DNA of 64,000 bases from JAFEBO01 sp036392375 (GTDB lineage: Bacteria; Planctomycetota; Phycisphaerae; Phycisphaerales; UBA1924), in NCBI GenBank assembly GCA_036392375.1, contig DASVYC010000052.1:1-64000 (forward strand), written 5' to 3'. Below, one piece after another: positions 26,701 through 33,888 of the stretch. Below the pieces are notes generated by a model. That model made no database searches. It was given only the letters and a program-made list of their open reading frames with translations, and was not told where the DNA came from. Position 1 is the stretch's first letter. The number at the start of each line of letters is the position of its first letter. Made by a program: the position numbers and the translations under genes.

Positions 26701-28167
26701 ATCCATCGGGATGCCCTCGGCCTTGACCTTGACCATCACCTCCGCGTCCGCGATCGGCGGCGCGATCCGCCCCTCCGCGACGATCCAACCGCCGCTGGGC
26801 GCCTCGCCCTCGAGCCGATGGATCACCACCTCATCGTCCGTGAAGCGCACGATCCCGCGCAGGTTGTTGAAGCGATACGGGAATCGGTGGAACGCCGCGC
26901 TGCCGTCCGTGAGCCGCACCTCTCCCAGCGTCTTCACCACGCCGTCGTCGCTGCGGCGGACGATGATCTCCGCCTTCACCCGTCCCTCAGGATTGCCAAA
27001 GTCCGTCAGACGTTCCCGCACCAGGTCGTTGGCAAAACGCAGCACCGGCGAGTCACGCTTCAGGTCAAACGCCCCCAGCGCGAACCGAGCCTCAAACGGC
27101 GAATCGGTCCGCGTGCCGCGGTAATTCGCGTTGACCGTGTAGGGGATCCCCTCCACGCTCCCCGAGAACGACACGTCCGTCCGCCCCGCGGCGAACGTCA
27201 GCGTCCCCGTGTCCGCCTGCACACGCATCAGCCGCGGCGGCCCTTCCATCTTCGCGGGCGCCGTCAGACCCGGACGCTCATACACCCCAGGGATCGACAC
27301 CCCCACGTTGCTGAGCTGCAGCGTCGCCGCCACGCCCCGCGCACCGTCCGCGGCATTCCCGATCGGCGCCTGGAACGCGTACTGCAGCCGCGTGTGGCTG
27401 ATGTCGCCCGTAAGCTGCAAGTCCGCAAAGATCGAACGCACCGACGACGGCACCGATTCCAGCGGCCAGTCGCTCAGCGACACGTTCTGCAGCAAAAGCT
27501 CCACCCCATCGGGCGTCAGCCTCCCGCCCACGGCCATGCCGCGGACCTCCGCGTCGGGCTTGTCCTTCCGCCGACGCACCTCCTGGAAATTGATCGAGAA
27601 CGAGTCCGCGTCGATCGGCGACAGGTCGCCCCGCACCTCCATCGACTTCAGCACCGTCAGCGACTCGCCCGTGTGCTCGCACAGATCAATCCGCCCCGAG
27701 CGCACGTTCACCCGCGGCAGCTTCCCCGCCCCGCCGCCCGACGGCAGCTTCCAACGCTGGATGTTCACCGCTTCCGTCTGGGTGTCCTGGCTGATGCGTG
27801 CGACAATGCCCTCCGCCGCCACCGCCCGCAGCCCGATCTCCCCGCTCGTCCAGTTCGACGTGTCCAGCACCACCTCGAGCTTCTCGGCCTCGAAGAACCG
27901 GCCCGGCGCTCCCGGAATCCCCGGCATCGACAGCCGCAGCCCCCGCAGCTCGGTGCGCCCGTTCCTGTGGATGTGGATCGAATCCATCCGGGCCGTTGCC
28001 CCAACCCGCGCCGAGAGCACCGATTCGATGATCCAACGCCCCAGGAACCCACGCGTCAGGGCGTAGAACATCGCCGGCAGCAGGAGCGCAACCACCGCCA
28101 AACGCAGCAGCCAGCGTCGGGCGCGTCGGGGCGTGGGATTCGGGCTTGGTGTGCTTAGTTGGCTCAT
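23737..28167 (-). CDS. Giant AsmA/TamB-like envelope protein
   Basis: 1476 residues. After a short cytoplasmic start comes one membrane helix (about 20-42, LLRLAVVALLLPAMFYALTR). The rest is a very long beta-rich repetitive region with sections resembling AsmA/YhdP/DUF3971 proteins, such as VRLTDGSAAFHRFPYRFNNL and GRVKAEIIVRR. The C-terminus has the AsmA_2-like LSLPLLTRLAEASNFQLPTG and FLGFGTLAWPDMNLDMVF. Such proteins are thought to bridge the periplasm and carry lipids between membranes. The start was chosen directly before the helix; there is no Shine-Dalgarno sequence. It diverges from radA (192 bp between starts). Large versions are usual in planctomycetes. Confidence 0.85.
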   Translation of the reverse strand: MSQLSTPSPNPTPRRARRWLLRLAVVALLLPAMFYALTRGFLGRWIIESVLSARVGATARMDSIHIHRNGRTELRGLRLSMPGIPGAPGRFFEAEKLEVVLDTSNWTSGEIGLRAVAAEGIVARISQDTQTEAVNIQRWKLPSGGGAGKLPRVNVRSGRIDLCEHTGESLTVLKSMEVRGDLSPIDADSFSINFQEVRRRKDKPDAEVRGMAVGGRLTPDGVELLLQNVSLSDWPLESVPSSVRSIFADLQLTGDISHTRLQYAFQAPIGNAADGARGVAATLQLSNVGVSIPGVYERPGLTAPAKMEGPPRLMRVQADTGTLTFAAGRTDVSFSGSVEGIPYTVNANYRGTRTDSPFEARFALGAFDLKRDSPVLRFANDLVRERLTDFGNPEGRVKAEIIVRRSDDGVVKTLGEVRLTDGSAAFHRFPYRFNNLRGIVRFTDDEVVIHRLEGEAPSGGWIVAEGRIAPPIADAEVMVKVKAEGIPMDQALYDALGPQRSRLVERIFHKESYERLLARGDISMPLTGDESERGAESAGDVPPAFSLGGTASIGVEVRRELGPANNWFDTVTVDLADAGMLVDRFPYPMRAKNLRAVITDGMVKIDQAKFQGLRGGEIVVSADVDARRRPEGEATPEPTIHVEAVGVPIDRALVEALPDKQVEGKSARSVVSALGLTGAVDATAHLAPDEQNELRVRVEVKPRSIVAVPRLAEYREQPLDPSVPVAGDLVLSGVTGSIVVDDTRLKADISGRALRGIEEDPENAQAAGKDAPGAFTLRADADLNSGGGSDVFVSARQFDLALPVERVVSIVAPRPAARLIELRNEYLPTGVTDIVTTVRTEGDSTKAVVDLTNLSGTGVSLPFTTNDAERAEVLASVSKGAIRIFPGEGSKPTVAEFSGVEASLRSGGWDCGVVRADGTVGISAGALAHPADRPTSFKLDWDDAQIGSPLARWVIARVAGAGASELHARHKPKGLVDLSVSLGAGGDRPRVQGELRPRSIRLEMSDGVVAFPSVAGTLRFNNDSVSFDQARFDAERWSVVTSGVWSRAENGASEAKASFDISSIGVPDDLKAATPAGVSEALSDLKVDANGSVRIPNLVVTAGWAKDSNGRPDRLHAAGTIELEGGRADVGVDMSELRGVIDFEASREGANLPLRYDLGGLFPSLRLAGIQLTDARARVVSGDKPGETYIPQVSGDCHGGRLTASASIFPKDGRDPDGPRNFDATFALSGVTLGPLIADLRQKLASDRPGNEKPKTTAPIDTPLNGPPTPGPSNAGASSDAEGGTADSASKSVAKLDVGMTLAGTIGDTESRRGRGTANAGQGTLLSLPLLTRLAEASNFQLPTGEPLDLLQASFFVQGRTVSFEELSIFSASLEFLGFGTLAWPDMNLDMVFTHRATNRLPIIGHIAEGLRNEFAATTVSGTLGDPKFGVSTMRGTRSFLDRIFGGPTTLQERRMKELEERGRRGGERVRIEARP

Positions 28168-28359
28168 CCGGAAGGAGCGGCCGCAGCGAACGGGAGTGTA
28201 GAGCCCCGCGCTCCGCCGCCGCGCCAGGAATAACCACGACCGGACTCCCCACACGCTCCGCCCGCTTCGCAACAGCACCAAGCGAATCCGCGTGGAGTGC
28301 CTTTCCCTTTGCGTCAACCGACACGCTTGCTCGCCTCGCCAATCGGATACCCTCGCCCC
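28168..28359. other. Divergent promoter region between the AsmA-like gene and radA
   Basis: 192 bp between two divergent start codons. It must hold promoters for both, but I see no convincing -35/-10 pair, palindrome or repeat in it. Confidence 0.4.
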
Positions 28360-29817
28360 GTGGCTAAGGTCAAAACACTCTTCGTCTGCCGGTCCTGCGG
28401 CAGTGTCCAGAGCCGCTGGCTCGGCAAGTGCCCCGACTGCGGCACGTGGGACAGCCTCGAAGAAGAAACCCACGATCCCAACGCCGCCAAAGACCCCCAG
28501 GCCGCGCTCGTCAGCGCCTGGAGCGAGCTTGCCGAAGTCAAGGGCAACGCCGCCGAGGACGCCACCGCCGCCGCCGCAAAGTCCATCGCGGACCTGAACG
28601 ACGAAGAAGCAAACCTCCCACGCCTCACCACCGGCATCCACGAGTTCGACCGCGTCCTGGGCGTCTCTCGCGACGCGTCCGGAGCCCCCACCTCCAGCGG
28701 CGTGGTCGCCGGCTCCGCCGTCCTCGTCGGCGGCGAACCGGGCATCGGCAAGAGCACGCTGCTGCTGCAAGCCGCCTCCGGCCTCTCCCGCCGCGGCTCG
28801 CGCGTGCTCTACGTCACCAGCGAGGAGTCCGCCTCGCAAGTCCGCCAGCGTGCGGTGCGACTCGGCGGCTCCACCGAGAAGGAGCTCTTCCTCCTCAGCG
28901 ACACCAATCTCGCCCGCATTGTCGAGCAGACCCGCAAGGTCATGCCCCGCGTTCTGATCATCGACTCCATCCAGATGATCTACCGCTCCGACATCCCCGC
29001 CGCACCCGGCAGCATCACCCAGCTCCGCCGCTGCGCCTCCGAACTGGTGTACCTGGCCAAGAAGAGCGGCATCGCCGTCGTCCTCGTCGGCCACGTCACC
29101 AAAGACGGCCAGCTCGCCGGCCCACGCCTCCTCGAGCACCTCGTCGACACCGTCGTGTCCTTCGAAGGCGACCGGTACCACGCCCACCGCGTCGTCCGCT
29201 GCATCAAGAACCGCTTCGGCACCACGCTCGAGATCGGCCTCTTCGAGATGACCGGCGAAGGTCTCAAGGAAGCCCCCGAGAGCGCCGGCGTCATGCCGCT
29301 CGCGTCCGGCGGCAGTGTCGAGCCCCGCATCGGCAGCGTCGTCGCCCCCATCATGAGCGGCTCACGCTGCGTGCTCGTCGAGGTCCAGGCCCTCACGGCC
29401 ACCGGCTTCCTCGGCGCCGCCAAACGCAAAGCCAGCGGCATCGACTCCAATCGCCTCGCCATGCTCATCGCCGTGCTCGAACAACACGCCGGCCTCCGCC
29501 TCGCCGACCGCGACATTTTCGCCCAGAGCGTCGGCGGCCTCAAGGTCGCCGAACCCGCCAGCGACCTCGCCCTCCTGCTCTCGATCGCGTCGGCCCAGAT
29601 GCGGAAGGCCCTCGACCCGCGAACCTGCGTCGTCGGCGAAGTCGGCCTCGGCGGCGAGATCCGCCCCGCCCCCCAGCTCGAAGCCCGCCTCATCGAAGCC
29701 TCACGCCTCGGCTTCTCCCGCATCCTGCTCGCCCCCGGCCAGCGCGCCCCCAAGAACGCCAAGATCGAACTCGTCGCCGTCAAGAACGTCGATCGCGCCA
29801 TCGAGCAGCTCGGCTGA
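28360..29817 (+). CDS. radA: DNA repair protein RadA (Sms)
   Basis: 485 residues from GTG. It is a RecA-like helicase that promotes branch migration in recombination. The N-terminal C4 zinc finger is intact (FVCRSCG...KCPDCGTW, about 9-32). A RecA core follows with Walker A GGEPGIGKST (about 125), the RadA-specific KNRFG motif (about 283) and a Lon-protease-like C-terminal domain (GGLKVAEPASDLALLLSIAS). A spacer of about 60 residues rich in Ala/Glu separates the finger from the core, longer than in E. coli. GTG at 28360 was preferred because translation then starts immediately before the finger, as in relatives. Confidence 0.96.
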   Translation: MAKVKTLFVCRSCGSVQSRWLGKCPDCGTWDSLEEETHDPNAAKDPQAALVSAWSELAEVKGNAAEDATAAAAKSIADLNDEEANLPRLTTGIHEFDRVLGVSRDASGAPTSSGVVAGSAVLVGGEPGIGKSTLLLQAASGLSRRGSRVLYVTSEESASQVRQRAVRLGGSTEKELFLLSDTNLARIVEQTRKVMPRVLIIDSIQMIYRSDIPAAPGSITQLRRCASELVYLAKKSGIAVVLVGHVTKDGQLAGPRLLEHLVDTVVSFEGDRYHAHRVVRCIKNRFGTTLEIGLFEMTGEGLKEAPESAGVMPLASGGSVEPRIGSVVAPIMSGSRCVLVEVQALTATGFLGAAKRKASGIDSNRLAMLIAVLEQHAGLRLADRDIFAQSVGGLKVAEPASDLALLLSIASAQMRKALDPRTCVVGEVGLGGEIRPAPQLEARLIEASRLGFSRILLAPGQRAPKNAKIELVAVKNVDRAIEQLG

Positions 29818-29846
29818 TCCGTCGCGGCACATGGAAGGCAAAGGCA

Positions 29847-29993
29847 ATTCACCACAGAGATCACGGAGAACACGGAGAGGGAACTTGGTCAGGCCGCCGG
29901 CGGATCATGGCGCGTGCAGTGCTCTTGATGCCGAGCCATGGGTTTCTGTCTTGCTCTGTGATCTCCGTGATCTCCGTGATCTCCGTGGTGAAT
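29847..29993. repeat. Large stem-loop element, copy 1 (CACGGAGA-word arms)
   Basis: The left arm (29847-29879, attcaccacagagatcacgg onward) is near-complementary to the right arm (29954-29993), which holds three tandem tgatctccg nonamers. The 74-nt loop contains tgccgagcca at 29929-29938. A second element of the same plan, with the same loop motif, is at 61885-61993. It lies between radA and the convergent thioesterase gene. Confidence 0.75.
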
Positions 29994-30002
29994 CCGTCTC
30001 GG

Positions 30003-30431
30003 CTATGAACGCGGCGACGCCAACCACTCCGGCAGCTCCATCGGCCGCCCGTCGTGGTCCACGCACGCCAGCGTTGTCTTCGCCGCCGCCGCTGAAATGG
30101 GCAGGTGCTCCTTCGCGCCCTCGCGCTGCGTCACCACCACCTCGTACTCGTGCTCGATCTTGATGCGGCTGCCCCCGGTCCACGTGGTCCGCACCTCGAC
30201 CACATCGTCGTACAGCACCGGCCGCCGGTACCGCACGTCCAGCTTCACGATCACCAGGAACACGCCCCGCTCTTCGAGTGTCTTGTACGAGATCCCGCTG
30301 GTCCGCAGCAGCTCCGTCCGCCCGATCTCCAGCCACGGCACGTACGACGCGTGATGCACCACCCCCATCGGGTCGCACTCGCAATAGCGCACGCGGACAG
30401 ACGACACGCCGGATCGAGCGACAGATGACAT
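30003..30431 (-). CDS. Hotdog-fold acyl-CoA thioesterase (YbgC/FadM-like)
   Basis: 142 residues. Opening strands VRVRYCECDPMGVVHHASYV carry the 4-hydroxybenzoyl-CoA-thioesterase-type Asp and 'GxVHHxxY' signature, followed by the central helix WLEIGRTELLRTSGISYKTL. The typical YbgC beta sheet follows (LDVRYRRPVLYDDVVEVRT). It should hydrolyse acyl-CoA thioesters in the cytoplasm; chain-length preference is not readable. The ATG at 30431 gives the normal family length; a longer upstream reading has an Arg/Trp-rich stretch unlike the family. It is separated from upstream folE2 by a terminator. Confidence 0.9.
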   Translation of the reverse strand: MSSVARSGVSSVRVRYCECDPMGVVHHASYVPWLEIGRTELLRTSGISYKTLEERGVFLVIVKLDVRYRRPVLYDDVVEVRTTWTGGSRIKIEHEYEVVVTQREGAKEHLPISAAAAKTTLACVDHDGRPMELPEWLASPRS

Positions 30432-30492
30432 GCCGGAGCGTACGAGCAACGCAAACGGTGTCAAGACGCCCCAGCGCCAAGGCTCCCAGCGC

Positions 30493-30520
30493 AAAAAAGG
30501 GCGACGGACATGCATCGCCC
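30493..30520 (-). terminator. Rho-independent terminator of folE2
   Basis: On the minus strand, gggcga / tcgccc pair across a 10-nt loop and are followed at once by six T (A-run at 30493-30498 on the plus strand). It is the clearest intrinsic terminator in the window, 65 nt past the folE2 stop. Confidence 0.8.
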
Positions 30521-30525
30521 AAACC

Positions 30526-30594
30526 GTCCTAAGTCCTAAGCCCTAATCCCTCAGTCCTCACCCCTCACCCCTTCCCCCTCACCCCTACCTCTTA
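30526..30594. repeat. Degenerate short-word repeat tract
   Basis: Successive variants of cctaagt/ccctaat/cctcagt/cctcacc/ccctcac fill the spacer between the folE2 stop and its terminator. The period drifts between 7 and 8 nt. Confidence 0.6.
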
Positions 30595-31493
30595 TCCCGC
30601 GTGATCTGCGCATACGCGTTATGGCTGTGAATCGACTCGAAGTTCTCCGAGTTGATCTGGTACCACGTGATCCGCTCGTCGTTGTTCAGGCCCACCGCCA
30701 GGTCGCGCACGATGTCCTCGACGAACTTGGGGTTGTCGTACGCCTGCTCGGTCACGAACTTCTCGTCGGGGCGCTTGAGCACCGCGTACACCGGCGCGCT
30801 CGCCGCGTTCTCCAGGTGCTTCACCACGTCCTCGATCCAGACCGTCGGCTTGCCCTTCCCGCCCCCGGACGTGAACCGCACCTTCGCCTCGATCTCGCAC
30901 CGCTGGTTGTGCGCGCCGTATTCACTGATCTCCTTCGAGCACGGGCACAGGCTCGTCGCCGGCGCCGCCACGCCCATCACGAAGTCATCCACGTGATTCG
31001 CGCGGCACTCGAACGTCACCTTGTAATTCATCAGTCCCGGCTGCTTCGTCACCGGCGCCAGCTTCTTCACGAAGTACGTGAACCGGGCCTCGAAGTGCGC
31101 CTCCTCAGCGTCCAGCCGCTGGCAGATCGCGCGGGTCAGTTCCGGGATGCGGTCCGGCGTGATCGGTTCGCTGGTGTGGTCGTTGAGCACCTCCAGGAAC
31201 CGGCTCATGTGCGTGCCCTTTTTGTAGTGGGGGAGGGCGACGTACATGTTGATCGTGGCGACCGTCGTCTGCTCCCCGCCGTCGGGTGTGCGGAGACGGA
31301 TCGGGTACACCACGTCCTTCACGCCTACGCGGTCGATCGCGACATTGCGCTGATCCTGCGACGACTGCACATCGGTCATCGCCTCCGGACGGACCGACTC
31401 CTTCGCGGAGGAGCCTCCACCGGAAGCCCGTGCGGCAGAGCCGCGCGAAGAGGCGTGCGAAGGGCCTTGCGAGGATGAACGAGAAGTAGCCAT
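30585..31493 (-). CDS. folE2: GTP cyclohydrolase FolE2 (type IB)
   Basis: 302 residues from the ATG at 31493. It converts GTP to dihydroneopterin triphosphate, the first step of folate (and queuosine) synthesis. Family signatures: DVQSSQDQRNVAIDRVGVKD, then the active-site Cys region ATSLCPCSKEISEYGAHNQR, then SAPVYAVLKRPDEKFVTEQA. FolE2 differs from FolE in not depending on zinc. The first ~40 residues (Ser/Ala-rich) are not family sequence; an internal ATG at 31379 right before DVQSS is a real alternative start (264 residues), as is the ATG at 31511. None has a good ribosome-binding site. The transcript ends at a clear terminator. Confidence 0.95.
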   Translation of the reverse strand: MATSRSSSQGPSHASSRGSAARASGGGSSAKESVRPEAMTDVQSSQDQRNVAIDRVGVKDVVYPIRLRTPDGGEQTTVATINMYVALPHYKKGTHMSRFLEVLNDHTSEPITPDRIPELTRAICQRLDAEEAHFEARFTYFVKKLAPVTKQPGLMNYKVTFECRANHVDDFVMGVAAPATSLCPCSKEISEYGAHNQRCEIEAKVRFTSGGGKGKPTVWIEDVVKHLENAASAPVYAVLKRPDEKFVTEQAYDNPKFVEDIVRDLAVGLNNDERITWYQINSENFESIHSHNAYAQITRDKR

Positions 31494-31682
31494 CGTGGAA
31501 AGGTCGAGCATGGGCGTGGACCGAAAAGGAGCGGACTTTAGGATTCCGCCAAGCCCCGGACGTTTCGGGATGTGGTCGGCACCGGTGATTTCGCCGCACC
31601 ATCCGCCGCGGATTCGCCCCAAACCCGACCGCAACACCCAGGGCCACAGGCATCATTCCACGATGCCCCATGCCTTCCCCTC

Positions 31683-31724
31683 GTGCCCAGTGCCCAGTGC
31701 CTAGTGCCTAGTGCCTAGTGCCTC
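31683..31724. repeat. Six tandem heptamers (gtgccca/gtgccta)
   Basis: gtgccca x2, gtgccta x3, gtgcctc x1 in exact register, ending 7 nt before the stop codon of the permease gene (31732). Same class as the other short-word arrays in the window. Confidence 0.85.
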
Positions 31725-31731
31725 GCGCCTT

Positions 31732-33069
31732 CTAATCATGCCTCAGCGCCACAATCGGATCCTGTGCCGCAGCACGCCGTGCCGGATAGATCCCGAAGAT
31801 CAGCCCCACCGCCACCGCCACGCCGAACGCCAGCAGCACCGACCCCAGCGTCACGTGCGTCGGCAGGCTCACCGACTGGCTGAAGTACTGCCCCACAAAC
31901 GGCGTGTTCGGCAGCTTGGGCGCGATCCACTGAATGAACCACGACGATCCCACACCCAGCGCCACGCCCATCAGCCCGCCCCCGGTCGAGAGCACGCTCG
32001 TCTCCACCAGGAACTGATTCAAGATCGCCGAACGAGTCGCCCCCAGCGCCCGCCGGATGCCGATCTCGCGCGTCCGCTCCGTCACCGTCGCCAGCATGAT
32101 GTTCATGATCCCGATGCCGCCGACGAGCAGCGAGATCCCCGCGATGAACCCGAGCACGAGGTTCCACGTGAGCTGGCTCTTGCGCGCGTTCTCCAGCAAC
32201 TCATACGGCACGATCATCGTCACGTCGATCTCGTCCGTCCGCCGCGAGTCGATGATTCGCTTCAATCGCTTGGAATCCGGCAGCACCCGCTCGCGGTCCG
32301 GGCACGCGATGTAGATCTCGCTGATCTCCACCTGGCTGTTCTGAAAGTTGCCGCTGCTGCCGCGGAAGACCATGTCGCCCATCACCGCGCGGGCCGTGGT
32401 GATCGGCACATGCACGTCAAGGTTGAGATCGCGCCCCACCAGCGCCGCCCCCGCGCCGCCCGCCAGCCCGATCGGCGCCAGCACCCCGATGATCGTGAAC
32501 GCCTTGGAGTCAATCCGGATCGTCGCGCCCAGCGGGTCGTCGAACTTGAAGAACTCCCGCGCCACCTCGTTGCCGATCACGCACACCATCGCCTGCTGTT
32601 CCATGTCGGCGTTGGTGAGATACCGCCCGCGTGCGACGTTCAGCTTCGCGACGTTCTGGAACTCCGGCGTCGTGCCCACGGCCTGGCTCGTGCGCGACAG
32701 CGCCTCGCGCGACATCTTGCTCCCGACCTCCTTCAGCGGCACGATCGCCTCCGCGTCCGGGAAGTTCTCCTTGATCACCTCCAGGTCCGCCCGCAGCAAG
32801 CCGTAGCGGCTGATCCAGCCCGAACTGCCCTTCTTGTTGTTCTGGTTCGCCTGGCTCTCGGCCGGCTTCTGCGACCGCAGGATGATGTTCTTGGCGCCAA
32901 GCTGCTCGATCTGCCGCAGCGCTTCGCGCTTGGACCCCTCGCCCAGGCTCACCATCGCGATCACCGCCGCCACGCCCAGGATGATCCCAAGCGCGGTCAG
33001 AAACGACCGCAGCAGGTGCAGCCGCAGGTTCGTCAGCCCAAGACGCACGGTTTCGAGGAGAAAGATCAC
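31732..33069 (-). CDS. MacB/FtsX-type ABC transporter permease
   Basis: 445 residues from GTG. N-terminal helix and 'TALGIILGVAAVIAMVSLG' (about 20-45) are the MacB_PCD start. A periplasmic domain follows (about 50-300). The C-terminal FtsX domain holds three helices, with the signature GGIGIMNIMLATVTERTREI and then GIRRALGATRSAILNQFL. It ends IFGIYPARRAAAQDPIVAL, typical of the family. MacB-type permeases work as dimers with a cytoplasmic ATPase in mechanotransmission, for example lipoprotein or peptide export. No ATP-binding gene is adjacent, so the partner must be elsewhere. No in-frame ATG suits the start; GTG at 33069 gives a family-like N-terminus. Confidence 0.93.
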   Translation of the reverse strand: MIFLLETVRLGLTNLRLHLLRSFLTALGIILGVAAVIAMVSLGEGSKREALRQIEQLGAKNIILRSQKPAESQANQNNKKGSSGWISRYGLLRADLEVIKENFPDAEAIVPLKEVGSKMSREALSRTSQAVGTTPEFQNVAKLNVARGRYLTNADMEQQAMVCVIGNEVAREFFKFDDPLGATIRIDSKAFTIIGVLAPIGLAGGAGAALVGRDLNLDVHVPITTARAVMGDMVFRGSSGNFQNSQVEISEIYIACPDRERVLPDSKRLKRIIDSRRTDEIDVTMIVPYELLENARKSQLTWNLVLGFIAGISLLVGGIGIMNIMLATVTERTREIGIRRALGATRSAILNQFLVETSVLSTGGGLMGVALGVGSSWFIQWIAPKLPNTPFVGQYFSQSVSLPTHVTLGSVLLAFGVAVAVGLIFGIYPARRAAAQDPIVALRHD

Positions 33070-33189
33070 GCCCGGATGGTATCGGAGAGGTTCATAAGGG
33101 ATTCGGCTCGTGCGGTTGCGTCCGTTGGCCGATAGGGAGCCCGGAAAGGAAACAGGAACCGCCCACGAACTCCCTCCGGATCGAACACC

Positions 33190-33555
33190 GTGCCCGCCGA
33201 CCGCCTCAATCCCCAGCCCACCCGCGACGCCGAGCCACGTGTCGACGTGCGCGAAGAACGCGAGACGCCCCGCGGCTGGTCCTACCGCGTCCTCGTCCGA
33301 CTCGGCGCCCAGCCCGCCACCGAGCACCGCATCTCCCTCAGCTGGGTCGATCATCAGCACTACTGCGGCGGGACCCAGCCCCCCAGCACCACCGTCGAAC
33401 TCGTCGTCGCCGCGCTGCTCGAAGCCATCGACCACCACGCACTCGCCCGCACGCTCCCACGCGAGTTCGGCACCGCTCTTCCCAGCCGCTTCGACATCTC
33501 GCTCGCCCGCCGCATGGTCCCCGGCCTCGACGCCACGCTGCGCAAAGCATCCTGA
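33190..33555 (+). CDS. Conserved-looking hypothetical protein
   Basis: 121 residues from GTG. A basic/acidic N-terminus leads to strands YRVLVRLGAQPATEHRISLS and WVDHQHYCGGTQPPSTTVEL, then helices VVAALLEAIDHHALARTLPR. The acidic-aromatic and 'HYCGG..PPS..VE' patterns look conserved rather than random, and codon use matches neighbours. No domain is recognised and there is no signal peptide. It diverges from the MacB-type permease gene (120 bp apart). Confidence 0.65.
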   Translation: MPADRLNPQPTRDAEPRVDVREERETPRGWSYRVLVRLGAQPATEHRISLSWVDHQHYCGGTQPPSTTVELVVAALLEAIDHHALARTLPREFGTALPSRFDISLARRMVPGLDATLRKAS

Positions 33556-33888
33556 AGTTCACGCCGCGCTTCCTCACCGCGCGTCCTCTCCGCGCCTCCC
33601 CGCCCCGCGCAGCGGGGAGGGGTGGTCGAGCGCAGCGAGACCGGGGTGTTGGGCCTCCGCACCCCGCAACCCCGATCGCTCCGCACGATGGTGCCATCAG
33701 TCCGCCGGCCCTGCGTCGCGACTAATGCGTCTGCAACAAGCGCACCCAAACCCCGCGACCCGCCCTCGTCGCACGGCCTCCCACACCCGCGGATCGTTCC
33801 CCGAGAGAGTTGTTCCCTGCCACTCGAGGTCTCGTCCCGCCAACAAACCAATCGTGCCCTTGGTACGCTCCAATCTTGGGAGGGCTCG
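33556..33888. other. 333-bp spacer with hairpin and short-word repeats, no gene
   Basis: Nothing coding is convincing. It holds a 9-bp hairpin (33595-33620), a tail ggtggtcgagcgcagcgaga that looks like a dispersed-repeat sequence, and degenerate cgcgcctcc words. The downstream gene starts after a good GGGAGGG site at 33878-33884. Confidence 0.5.
33595..33620. repeat. Hairpin cctccccgc / gcggggagg with conserved-looking tail
   Basis: Perfect 9-bp stem, 8-nt loop, 37 nt after the hypothetical gene. It may end that transcript, but the tail (gtcgagcgcagcgagacc) suggests a mobile or dispersed palindrome. Only one copy is seen here. Confidence 0.45.

Noticed and set aside
23737..29187. A single minus-strand reading frame of about 1816 codons
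   Set aside because: The first ~340 codons are antisense to radA and lack protein character; the real gene starts at 28167 with a membrane helix.
33622..33888. Upstream extension of the zinc-ribbon membrane protein
   Set aside because: Low-complexity Arg/Ser/Pro translation covering a hairpin repeat; the ATG at 33889 has a strong ribosome-binding site and starts a membrane helix.
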